Positions 56,794-64,000 of a stretch of 64,000 bases of DNA are shown one piece after another; the first letter of the stretch is position 1, and each line of letters opens with the position of its first letter. The notes under the pieces are model-generated. The model did not search any database. It worked only from the letters and a program-made list of their open reading frames with translations, and had not been told where the DNA came from. Source of the DNA: Perkinsus olseni (Eukaryota > Perkinsozoa > Perkinsida > Perkinsidae); the NCBI GenBank assembly GCA_013115135.1, contig JABANP010000137.1:53595-117594 (forward strand), in the 5' to 3' direction. The position numbers and the translations under genes are program-made.

Positions 56794-57560
56794 TTAGCGG
56801 TGTGGGGTGATTGAGAGCATCTTCCTCTCGAGATTCACGTGAGCAGCGTACGCGCGGAAGAACGGCTTCCCCAGGCAAATTCTTGGACCATCATTGACAT
56901 AGACGTGAGCTCTGCAGCCACTATCGGTACAGGACTCAATGTAATGCTCTGGAGTTATCCTGATATCAGCAGTCCTATCCCCTCTCATGATCAGCGAGTA
57001 CACAATGGTAGGCAGGAATTGCACGTATTTTCGTCTGATCCTCCAGCCGGGTACATCACTCTCATGCCACAATACCCTCTCAGCTCTATCAGTAGGGTTA
57101 TGCGCTGTTATCGCAGCTCGCGTCTCTCGGACAACAGCATCGAAAGTCTCCTGTGGCATATCTATAACACTCGTGCCGGTATCGAATAAAGCCAACTTCA
57201 GAGGCACTGACGAAGACGGTGATGTGGAGAACGCGCCGGAGAGACCTCTAGAGGAGCTCTCCTCAACATGAGTATCATCACGAGTGAATGTTATCGAAGT
57301 TATGGGGACACAAACCTTGCAGTTGAAATTTGGAATACGCCAAAGCGGGAGGTGAAGCGTCTCATGAGCACTGCTGGCCGAATCTTCAACGACAAGCTTG
57401 CCGGGTTCACCACCTGTTTGCTGTTTGAAGAACATTGAGTAGGATAGTGTGTCGATAACCTTTGAGTCCTTCAACTGCTGTAAAAAAGTGTTGGGTATGT
57501 CTGGCCGGCCGAAAGATAGGCCGAGAATTGGAGTGGGAAGGAGGTCATACATGTTGCTAT
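56794..57560 (-). pseudogene. Pepsin-like aspartic protease (family A1), 3' half only, truncated by a retrotransposon
   Basis: Minus-strand open frame from the LTR border to TGA at 56796-56794. It holds the second lobe of a pepsin fold: ILGLSFGRPDIPNTFLQQL, the second catalytic motif ALFDTGTSVIDMP (DTGTS), IRITPEHYI, a Cys pair (SCTDSGCRAHVYV), and LGKPFFRAYAAHVNLERKM. The first lobe with the N-terminal catalytic DTG and the flap is absent, because the sequence upstream of the Met at 57553 is replaced at 57561 by the 5' LTR. The missing 5' exons should lie to the right of the element, outside the window. Frame within the remaining half is intact, suggesting recent disruption. An alternative is a heterozygous insertion captured in one haplotype. 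Confidence 0.82.
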
Positions 57561-57719
57561 TGTCGCTCCACGCGAACTACACGCGCACGCCAGCTACGAC
57601 CGCGTACGCCCGTGACGCTGAGACGTGACGCCTCTCAATAGCTCCCCGTCTCCCCCGTCTCCCATTGATCTTTATAAGCTTTTACATTAGCTAACCTACG
57701 CCGCGACTTGGGTTAGTCA
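57561..57719 (+). repeat. 5' LTR (159 bp)
   Basis: Starts TGTCGCTCC and ends GGGTTAGTCA. CG-rich first half with ACGC-type repeats; a TATAA box at 57673-57677, about 45 bp before the LTR end, so R-U5 must be very short. Same sequence as 63676-63834 by eye. Confidence 0.9.
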
Positions 57720-57720
57720 T

Positions 57721-59202
57721 ATGGCGACACCTGCTGATCTACAAACTCTCCGACAAGCCCGCACCGCTGCTCGCCGAGGACGTACACGAGCACTCACACG
57801 TCTAACCGACGTCAGAGAGAGAATCAAGAACCTGATCCCCGAGGAAGACGACGAGGAAGACCCCCTGGCCCTCTTGGAAGCGGAAGAAGAGGAACTCCTC
57901 CAAGCCTACACTGAAGCCGAAGAACAAGCCAGAGCAGCTGAACAAGCCTATGAGGAAGCGACGGCGCCAACCCCAGCCACTACCCCAGCCACCACGGCAT
58001 TGCATACTCCAGCAGAATCCCAACACGACAACGACCCCAACGCGGACAACATGAGATCGGATCAAAGATCGCCGGCGGATCCCTCATTAATCCGCCAACC
58101 CCAATTTCCCGCAGCTCCAACCCAGAAGACGCCTATGAAGTGCACGGCCGCTGACGTGACCAAGCTGTCCTTACCCGCCCTTACCGACACTGCATACCTC
58201 AAGGTTCATTATGACGACGTTGAGGACACCCTCGTCGAAGCTGGCGCTGCTAAGAGGACTTCCTCCGGTGCAATCCAGGTTAATGCCGAAGTCCGCCGAT
58301 CCGTCATGACGAAGTTCATCTCCACCCTGACGAGTCCCGAGGTGAAGCCCGTGCACCAAGCGGCCCAGTCGGCTTCGCGCACGGGTCGGTCAGACTGGAA
58401 TCACGTTCGGCAAATTCTTCTGGGACGATTCTGTCGGAGGTCTCTGCTGAAGTCTAAATACCTCGAGAAGCTCGCCTCTCTAAAGTTCCATTCTCCACGC
58501 CAAGTCGACCAGTACCTTCTCGCAGCATCCGAGGCTTACTTTCTCTTCTGCGACATATACCACAACGATTCGGCGGAAAGAAGGAACCTTACCAGGCAGA
58601 TCATCGGCCGCCTGCCGCCGGCCATCGTGGAAAAGGTTATCCATCGTATACGTCGATATGCCGACCGTGATGATGATAGCGAGGACTGGGAAACCTTGTT
58701 GGACTTCGAGAATGCCATCGGCGACAAACCATCGGTTTGCGATGTGATAAGATCCATCTGCCGTACATCAGACGAGGCCACCCTCATATGCCAACCGGCT
58801 CAGAAGGCGGACAGCCTTCGATCCGTCTCCGACCCAGCTCAAGCATCTTCCTCTCGGACGACGACCACAAGATCGAACTCTTCCACCTCTCAATCGTCGC
58901 GGCCTACACTGAGCGAATGGGCCAAGAGCTACGGTGCCGTTTACTATATCTCCGGTAGAGCCCTGCGTGAACCACAAGAAGCAATCAAGCTCCTACAAGC
59001 CGACGAAGCCAAGGTTCTGCGCAATCGTCGAGGGTTCCGCTACATCCTAGCTGCCTATCACGACATCACTAAGGCCAAAGCCATCGTCTCCGCGCTCGAT
59101 AAGGAGAACTACCGCTGGCGCGAGTTCTCCGCAATTCCACCATCGACGTCGTCATCGGAGAGCACCCCCGCTCCGACGGCCGACGCGCCAGCGGGTTTTT
59201 AA
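57721..59202 (+). CDS. gag: Retrotransposon Gag-like protein
   Basis: 493 residues from ATG 57721, one base after the LTR. N-terminal region is Arg-rich (RTAARRGRTRALTRLTDVRER), then an acidic coiled coil (PEEDDEEDPLALLEAEEEE), a Pro/Thr linker (TPATTPATTAL), and a helical capsid-like domain (about residues 140-340) with LTDTAYLKVHYDDVEDTLV, GRSDWNHVRQILLGRF and YLEKLASLKFHSPRQVDQYL. The C-terminus is Ser/Thr-rich and has no CCHC nucleocapsid knuckle. The general plan resembles DUF1759 Gag of BEL/Pao elements. The stop TAA (59200-59202) is part of a -1 frameshift site, so some ribosomes should continue into pol. Confidence 0.83.
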   Translation: MATPADLQTLRQARTAARRGRTRALTRLTDVRERIKNLIPEEDDEEDPLALLEAEEEELLQAYTEAEEQARAAEQAYEEATAPTPATTPATTALHTPAESQHDNDPNADNMRSDQRSPADPSLIRQPQFPAAPTQKTPMKCTAADVTKLSLPALTDTAYLKVHYDDVEDTLVEAGAAKRTSSGAIQVNAEVRRSVMTKFISTLTSPEVKPVHQAAQSASRTGRSDWNHVRQILLGRFCRRSLLKSKYLEKLASLKFHSPRQVDQYLLAASEAYFLFCDIYHNDSAERRNLTRQIIGRLPPAIVEKVIHRIRRYADRDDDSEDWETLLDFENAIGDKPSVCDVIRSICRTSDEATLICQPAQKADSLRSVSDPAQASSSRTTTTRSNSSTSQSSRPTLSEWAKSYGAVYYISGRALREPQEAIKLLQADEAKVLRNRRGFRYILAAYHDITKAKAIVSALDKENYRWREFSAIPPSTSSSESTPAPTADAPAGF

Positions 59203-59254
59203 ATCGAGCTGATGAAGGATCGGCGGATAGCCGCTACCACCGATCCCGAAGCTC
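59193..59254 (+). promoter_or_regulatory. Programmed -1 ribosomal frameshift signal at gag/pol junction
   Basis: Slippery heptamer G GGT TTT at 59193-59199 in the gag frame, directly followed by the gag stop TAA. After a 6-nt spacer (59200-59205) a stem-loop forms: GAGCT (59206-59210) with AGCTC (59250-59254), and inside it GGATCGG (59217-59223) with CCGATCC (59240-59246), with a possible small inner CGG/CCG stem. The -1 frame is open from the heptamer straight into pol. Confidence 0.8.
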
Positions 59255-62200
59255 CTGCGACAGCGGCACTGAGGACGATTCGCTTCGGTTAGTATCCAGT
59301 GATGACACGGCCCCCGCAGAGATTCGACTATCAGGCCTACTCATATCCCCAAACGGTGTGTCAGTACCGGCAAACGTCATCGTCGACTCCGGCGCCGGCT
59401 TCAGCTACTACATCGTTCCCCGAGGATATCATCACCCGTTTCCCACCGACGACTTGCCTCAGCTCAAGCGAGTCATCCTCGCCGATGGCTCATCCTGTAC
59501 TATAAGAAGAAATATGTCCTGTTCTCTCCGTATTTTTACTTTGCCATCAGTCAACGGCGCCATCTCCCTCACCCGCCCTGTAAGCACTGATCTACGAATT
59601 CTACCCCTAGCGTCCGATTCCCATGCTCCTACCGTGTTAGTCGGCAGGGATGTCATGGACCTATGGGATATTTCTCTACAAGGCTCACATAGAGCCGTCA
59701 TCGACGGTCACACTGTCTTCAACCGTCCTACTTTTCCGTCCTACGGTTCGCCCCGAGGACCCTTTCAAGCAGAGCACCTCGACGCTGTCACCGACGCCGC
59801 CCCCCTCCATGACGACCCGCCGCTCGGCGACAATACGAGCCTTGGATCAAACCAACCCCTGGTCGGAATATCAGGTGAAGTCTCTCTGGTCCCACGTCTT
59901 CCGTCCTCCGAGAGCAGTTGGGTTAAGCGTACGCTGGACGACCTCCTCTCCGAACAATGGAAAGCGGTACCACTAGCTCCCGGCTTTTATCACAGATTTC
60001 GACGTCTATGCCCTGCAGAAGTGATTGACGGTCCTCATCAGTACCTGGTGGCCGAAATTTTACCGCCGCCTATCTCGCCTTCGGCAAGAAGAGGCCCCCA
60101 GTATGCACGACCTGCCTTCAAGAAGCTCACGTCTCGTCAGAAAAAGGCCTACCATGAGCTCTGCGCATCCTATGTCGACGCCCAGCTGTGGACTCCGATC
60201 CAACCCCAACTCCCATCAGCGACCATCGCCGCTCCTGCCACGGTATTCCTCGCTCCCGAGGAGAAGACCGGCCGCCGAGACCGATTAGTGGTGGATTTCC
60301 GCCAAACCAACCTTAGCTGGCCGTCGGTAAGCTCTACGAATCCATGCGTCTGGGAAATTATCTGCCTCCTACGTATCCGTAGTTCCCCAGCACTGCTGCT
60401 GATGGACATATTGTCAGCATTCTATGCGCTGAGATTGTCAAATTGCATACTGCAGCTGGCTACCTCTGACACCAACTTCGCCACCATAAGGTCGGCGTTT
60501 GGAGTGTGCTTCGGACCCGAAGGACTCTCCATAACGTTGGGCACCCTCGTGGACCGAGTTCGAACCTGCCCAGCGTTAGTGGCATGCCTACTCGCGCTTT
60601 TCGTCGACGACATCACCATCCAGTCCGACATCGTCACTATATTCACCGCGGCGCGCCTGCTCCTGGGACTTCTTCTCCCCTTCAGTTTCCGAGTCCAGCC
60701 ACGCAAGTTCAAGTGCTTGGTCGCCCGTCGGTTGAGAGAGGCCTTCGCCGAAGAAGCTCGAAGGTCCCACATCGATGTCCCTTTGGCTGACTCCGCATCA
60801 CTCTTGGGCTACCACTTCCACTTCACCGACGACGACCGACTTGTCATGGACTGCGCCAGGACTGGGAGGCTCGCATCTGCCAAAGCCCTTATCTCCACCG
60901 TACCGCATGGAGATTGGCTTTCTTTGAACCTCAGTAAAAGGCAGTACTTTCAATTATGTGGCGACGTCGGCTACGATAACGTCAAATTGCACGCAGAAGA
61001 GAGGGCATCTGCCGATGCCCTGCGGGCCTTGATCGGCTCCGCCTTTGTCGCTACGCCCTGGTCCGCCCACTGTGATCTCCATGACCTCTTGCCGGACCAG
61101 AAGAAGGCCTTCATCGTGATTATGAAGTGGATGTCTACCTTCCTCGACGCTGGCCCCTGCCATCATGGCTCTCCCACTAGGTTCTCTCCGGCCGAGGACA
61201 TCACCCTCAACCTCACGTCCGATGCCAGTCTAAATGGTGGCGCGTTTAGCATAACCTGCTCTTCCACCTCGGCCACGCCATACGTGATCTGGGAAGATTG
61301 CTGGCGATTCAAGTCAGCGCAGAGACGCTGGCATTCGAATTGTCGCGAACTCCTCAGTTTGCTACGCGGCCTTCGGGCCCTCACCGACCTCCTCGAAGCC
61401 CGCGCCAAACAAGTATCTCCAGGCGACCAGTCCAAGTGGAGAATCTGCGTCGAGTGCGACAACAAGCCATCAGTCCTATGGTCCACCGGTTCTACTCAGT
61501 CGATAAGGCGCGCCCTGGAAAGGCGCACTATTGAGAGGATGGTCACCGCCGTCGCCGACGAGATCGCATTTGCTCGCTCCCAGCCAAACGTCCAATTCTC
61601 GCTCAGCCACCTGCCAGGCCGTGAGAACACCAGGAGCGACTACCTGTCTCGCCTTCACGATCGCTCGTGCGGCAGCTCTACTCTCGGTGAAATTCTCTGT
61701 CGTCCTTCAGCCAAGGCCTCTCCAATAAGCGCTGTTGCAGCTCAACAAGAGCCGAGCCCGCAAGAAGACCAAGATGCTGTCGCTCTACTCAGTGAACTGG
61801 ACGAGGGTGGTACATTAGGAAGACTCCGAGAATCGGTGCAAATTCCCCGTTATGTTGCTGATAGCGTCGAAGTCGGAGCTTCTATCTCCACCATCATCTC
61901 ATCTATGGAAAGTGCTCTACGTATACGAGAAACGCGCCGGTCTCCATCCCCAGTAAGCCTAGCTGAACGCCTAGCTGCCGACGCCTTTCACACCGACGAC
62001 GTATACCGAAGGATTCGTCTTCTTCGAGTCATCCTAGCAGCCCTCAGAGCTCATGCCGACGACAAGAAACTGCCCGAAGACTTGACAGAAGACTTGCACT
62101 ACAAATGGGAAGAGCAAGATGTTCGCTCAACCTTTCGATCCCTACAGCTCTATGATGACAAGACGAGCCCTTATCTGAACGGCGACAAAACCGTCGAAAC

Positions 62201-63656
62201 TTCCGGCCCCTATGTTGTCGAGGACGATGTGGTCTACTTCTCCGTCGGCACTATTCACGGCCAGTGTTGTTCCCGATTATATCTGCCTAGGCATGCCTCC
62301 AAGTTCAGGTGGTTGGTTGTCAGAGACGCTCATCGAAGGTGTATACATAGCGGGAGCGTAGGAACTGCAGCAGAGTGCGACGACTACTACATCCCCGGGC
62401 TGCTCCGAGCCTGCCGAGACTTCGTAGCCGACTGCGTCACCTGTAGCGTTGCCCGGGCATCTCATCAGTGGGCTCATGGACCGACAGAAACCAGCAAGTG
62501 GACTATGGAAGAGCTCGCTCGCCTACCACCCTACCACACTTGCGGCGTGGACTTTTTGACTCTCGGCCCAGCCAGCTCCACTACTCCCACGGCCCGGCGT
62601 AAGTCCTGGAAAATCATCACCGTGACCTGCCTCTACAGCAAGCACACCACATGGATAGTCTGCGATAATGAGGACGGTGCTTCGGCTCTCAAAGCCCTAC
62701 TAAAAGTTCAACTGTTACGTGGTGGGTTGGTCCGGTTACTCTTCGACTGTGCCTCCTACTTCAAGGGTCTTGACTTCCGCCGTAAGCTACGAGTTCGCCT
62801 AGGAGCCGAAGCTTTCTACTTAGCGCCTAGAGCGCCCTGGGAAGGAGCACTGTTCGAGCGCACACATGGCACGGGCCTTACGAAGCTTCGTGTATTACTC
62901 AGGGGGCAGAAAATGAAGAACTTAACGCCTGACCAAGCCCAGGATTACATCGACCAGGTTTGCTTCTGCATCAATACACGCCCTCTCGGAACTACCAGCT
63001 CTGCTCTGCTGCCCAATCCTATCACTCCTGACGCTTTGGCGTTCGGATACACCAGGCAGAGAGGTCTATGCGGTGCTCCATCATTGACGCCTACATCATC
63101 ATCAACCCCGCCATCGATCGTCTCATCCTGTCGTGCGTTCAGACAAGCCTATATGTCCGCCGTCTGGCAGGAACTCAAAGCAAAGAGTGCCTCATCATAC
63201 TTATTCAAGAAGGTCAGTAAGCCCGACGAGCATCACTGGTACGTCTATGGTAATCCGGTCCTAGTTTACCATCCCAAGCAGAAGCTCGGCTATTCCTTCC
63301 GGCTGGCACACGTGATATTACTAAGACCAGCGACACGTAATTCTACCCACGGTATCCAGGTGGTTTATCCTAATGGGCAGGTCAGAACCGAAAGTCCTCA
63401 CAACGTTGTCCCCTTGCGGCATTCTAGCTTTGCGGGCGAGGATGACACTGGTGATCTAAGCTGTCGCTTCCCTACAAGGATCGGAATGCCCATTTCTGTC
63501 GAGACCGAAGACGGCCCCGGAAAAGGTGTCATAGTGGAAGATATCGGTTCGCTCATTCGTATCCGCTGGGAAGACGGTACAGCAACTGACTTTATTGATC
63601 CGTCTGACCTGGATTTTCACTTGGATGATTCGCCCACTACCAATACCGACCATTGA
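59193..63656 (+). CDS. pol: Retrotransposon Pol polyprotein (PR-RT-RH-IN)
   Basis: Frame -1 to gag, open from the shift site to TGA 63654-63656; first Met in frame is 59358. Residues counted from that Met: retropepsin motif VIVDSGAG (about 7-14); reverse transcriptase with RDRLVVDFRQTN (about 310), motif A LLLMDILSAFYAL (about 350) and motif C LFVDD (about 415); RNase H LTSDASLNGG (about 618) and ECDNKPSVLW (about 700). The integrase has an HHCC zinc module (HRRCIHSG...CVTC, about 990-1035), catalytic GVDF, FDCASYF and PWEGALFERTHG (about 1063, 1130, 1167; D-E gap of 36). The tail holds YGNPVLVYHPKQ and RIRWEDGTATDFIDP, the latter like a small Tudor/chromo-type fold. All catalytic residues appear present. 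Confidence 0.9.
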   Translation, partial: GFLNRADEGSADSRYHRSRSSCDSGTEDDSLRLVSSDDTAPAEIRLSGLLISPNGVSVPANVIVDSGAGFSYYIVPRGYHHPFPTDDLPQLKRVILADGSSCTIRRNMSCSLRIFTLPSVNGAISLTRPVSTDLRILPLASDSHAPTVLVGRDVMDLWDISLQGSHRAVIDGHTVFNRPTFPSYGSPRGPFQAEHLDAVTDAAPLHDDPPLGDNTSLGSNQPLVGISGEVSLVPRLPSSESSWVKRTLDDLLSEQWKAVPLAPGFYHRFRRLCPAEVIDGPHQYLVAEILPPPISPSARRGPQYARPAFKKLTSRQKKAYHELCASYVDAQLWTPIQPQLPSATIAAPATVFLAPEEKTGRRDRLVVDFRQTNLSWPSVSSTNPCVWEIICLLRIRSSPALLLMDILSAFYALRLSNCILQLATSDTNFATIRSAFGVCFGPEGLSITLGTLVDRVRTCPALVACLLALFVDDITIQSDIVTIFTAARLLLGLLLPFSFRVQPRKFKCLVARRLREAFAEEARRSHIDVPLADSASLLGYHFHFTDDDRLVMDCARTGRLASAKALISTVPHGDWLSLNLSKRQYFQLCGDVGYDNVKLHAEERASADALRALIGSAFVATPWSAHCDLHDLLPDQKKAFIVIMKWMSTFLDAGPCHHGSPTRFSPAEDITLNLTSDASLNGGAFSITCSSTSATPYVIWEDCWRFKSAQRRWHSNCRELLSLLRGLRALTDLLEARAKQVSPGDQSKWRICVECDNKPSVLWSTGSTQSIRRALERRTIERMVTAVADEIAFARSQPNVQFSLSHLPGRENTRSDYLSRLHDRSCGSSTLGEILCRPSAKASPISAVAAQQEPSPQEDQDAVALLSELDEGGTLGRLRESVQIPRYVADSVEVGASISTIISSMESALRIRETRRSPSPVSLAERLAADAFHTDDVYRRIRLLRVILAALRAHADDKKLPEDLTEDLHYKWEEQDVRSTFRSLQLYDDKTSPYLNGDKTVETSGPYVVEDDVVYFSVGTIHGQCCSRLYLPRHASKFRWLVVRDAHRRCIHSGSVGTAAECDDYYIPGLLRACRDFVADCVTCSVARASHQWAHGPTETSKWTMEELARLPPYHTCGVDFLTLGPASSTTPTARRKSWKIITVTCLYSKHTTWIVCDNEDGASALKALLKVQLLRGGLVRLLFDCASYFKGLDFRRKLRVRLGAEAFYLAPRAPWEGALFERTHGTGLTKLRVLLRGQKMKNLTPDQAQDYIDQVCFCINTRPLGTTSSALLPNPITPDALAFGYTRQRGLCGAPSLTPTSSSTPPSIVSSCRAFRQAYMSAVWQELKAKSASSYLFKKVSKPDEHHWYVYGNPVLVYHPKQKLGYSFRLAHVILLRPATRNSTHGIQVVYPNGQVRTESPHNVVPLRHSSFAGEDDTGDLSCRFPTRIGMPISVETEDGPGKGVIVEDIGSLIRIRWEDGTATDFIDPSDLDFHLDDSPTTNTDH

Positions 63657-63663
63657 TTTTTTT

Positions 63664-63673
63664 GGGGGGGAGG
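63664..63673 (+). promoter_or_regulatory. Polypurine tract for plus-strand priming
   Basis: GGGGGGGAGG, preceded by a T run and followed by CA then the 3' LTR. Position is as expected for second-strand cDNA priming. Confidence 0.8.
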
Positions 63674-63675
63674 CA

Positions 63676-63834
63676 TGTCGCTCCACGCGAACTACACGCG
63701 CACGCCAGCTACGACCGCGTACGCCCGTGACGCTGAGACGTGACGCCTCTCAATAGCTCCCCGTCTCCCCCGTCTCCCATTGATCTTTATAAGCTTTTAC
63801 ATTAGCTAACCTACGCCGCGACTTGGGTTAGTCA
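63676..63834 (+). repeat. 3' LTR (159 bp)
   Basis: No mismatch seen by eye with 57561-57719, implying an insertion too recent for LTR divergence. Followed by TATGGAGGCA (63835-63844). Confidence 0.9.
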
Positions 63835-63844
63835 TATGGAGGCA

Positions 63845-64000
63845 TGTCGCTCCACGCGAACTACACGCGCACGCCAGCTACGACCGCGTACGCCCGTGAC
63901 GCTGAGACGTGACGCCTCTCAATAGCTCCCCGTCTCCCCGTCTCCCATTGATCTTTATAAGCTTTTACATTAGCTAACCTACGCCGCGACTTGGGTTAGT
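63845..64000 (+). repeat. Additional tandem LTR (third copy, cut by window end)
   Basis: 156 bases of the same LTR with one C deleted in the CCCCGTCTCCCC region; the terminal CA would be just outside the window. It sits 10 bp after the previous LTR. Confidence 0.88.

Larger units (their letters stand above)
57561..64000 (+). mobile_element. LTR retrotransposon, BEL/Pao-like, complete internal region, very young
   Basis: A 159-bp LTR (TG...CA) at 57561-57719 is followed by gag (57721-59202) and pol (to 63656). Then come a polypurine tract GGGGGGGAGG (63664-63673), a 3' LTR at 63676-63834 that looks identical to the 5' LTR, a 10-bp spacer, and a further LTR from 63845 running off the window. 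Pol order is protease, reverse transcriptase, RNase H, integrase, then a C-terminal region resembling DUF5641 of BEL/Pao elements. Gag lacks a CCHC knuckle. No stop or frameshift damages either frame. The target-site duplication cannot be tested because the right flank is missing. Confidence 0.9.

Noticed and set aside
59203..59357. Separate intergenic gap between gag and pol with an independent pol start at 59358
   Set aside because: The pol frame is already open back to the slippery site, and the frameshift signal explains pol expression without internal initiation.

Overview
The window is eukaryotic nuclear DNA. Most genes are split by many short introns, commonly about 40-60 bp with GT...AG ends, and real proteins are recovered only after splicing exons by eye. 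The proteins are eukaryotic housekeeping proteins (RNA polymerase I largest subunit, TFIIH p44/SSL1, U1A/U2B''-type spliceosomal protein, ARL3, guanylate-binding GTPase). They sit beside a lineage-specific family of secreted cysteine-containing proteins. This style suggests a protist, most likely an alveolate close to Perkinsus. That assignment rests on intron style, gene density and protein character, not on a database match.

Layout. 1-776 (-): 5' part of a mitochondrial glutaryl-CoA dehydrogenase. 1267-8586 (+): RNA polymerase I largest subunit. 8770-11001 (+): U1A/U2B''-like protein with a Pro/Met-rich N-terminus. 11171-12474 (+): secretory-pathway glycosyltransferase-like protein. 12531-16727 (+): unknown multi-exon membrane protein. 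17142-18464 (+): RsuA/RluB-type pseudouridine synthase. 18659-20211 and 20473-21796 (+): tandem RWDD2-like genes. 22245-24670 (+): S28 serine carboxypeptidase. 25041-33795 (+): five tandem paralogs of an unrecognised secreted family, the second broken by a frameshift. 34086-35794 (-): TFIIH p44/SSL1. About 36950-37745: a TTC/GAA-rich repeat array with a 60-bp period. 37918-43199 (+): full-length peroxisomal ABCD/CTS-type transporter. 43213-50245: small or unrecognised genes, including a predicted dually acylated MGC protein, separated by long non-coding stretches. 50431-51276 (+): ARL3. 51434-54741 (+): guanylate-binding protein with a coiled-coil tail. About 54972-56210 (-): ankyrin-repeat protein. 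56794-57560 (-): 3' half of a pepsin-like aspartic protease, cut by an LTR retrotransposon filling 57561-64000.

The most striking parts are the retrotransposon and the secreted family. The element has 159-bp LTRs that look identical at its two ends, a gag start codon one base after the LTR, and a textbook -1 frameshift site (GGGTTTT then TAA, 6-nt spacer, stem-loop) linking gag to pol. An extra LTR follows in tandem after a 10-bp junction. The secreted family shows paired cysteine loss, lipobox-like N-termini, and a mixture of intron-containing and intronless copies.

The housekeeping genes are functionally independent neighbours. No operon-like logic is seen, and tandem duplication (RWDD2-like pair, secreted five-gene cluster) is the main local organising process. 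Exon borders given are manual and not checked by transcript data.
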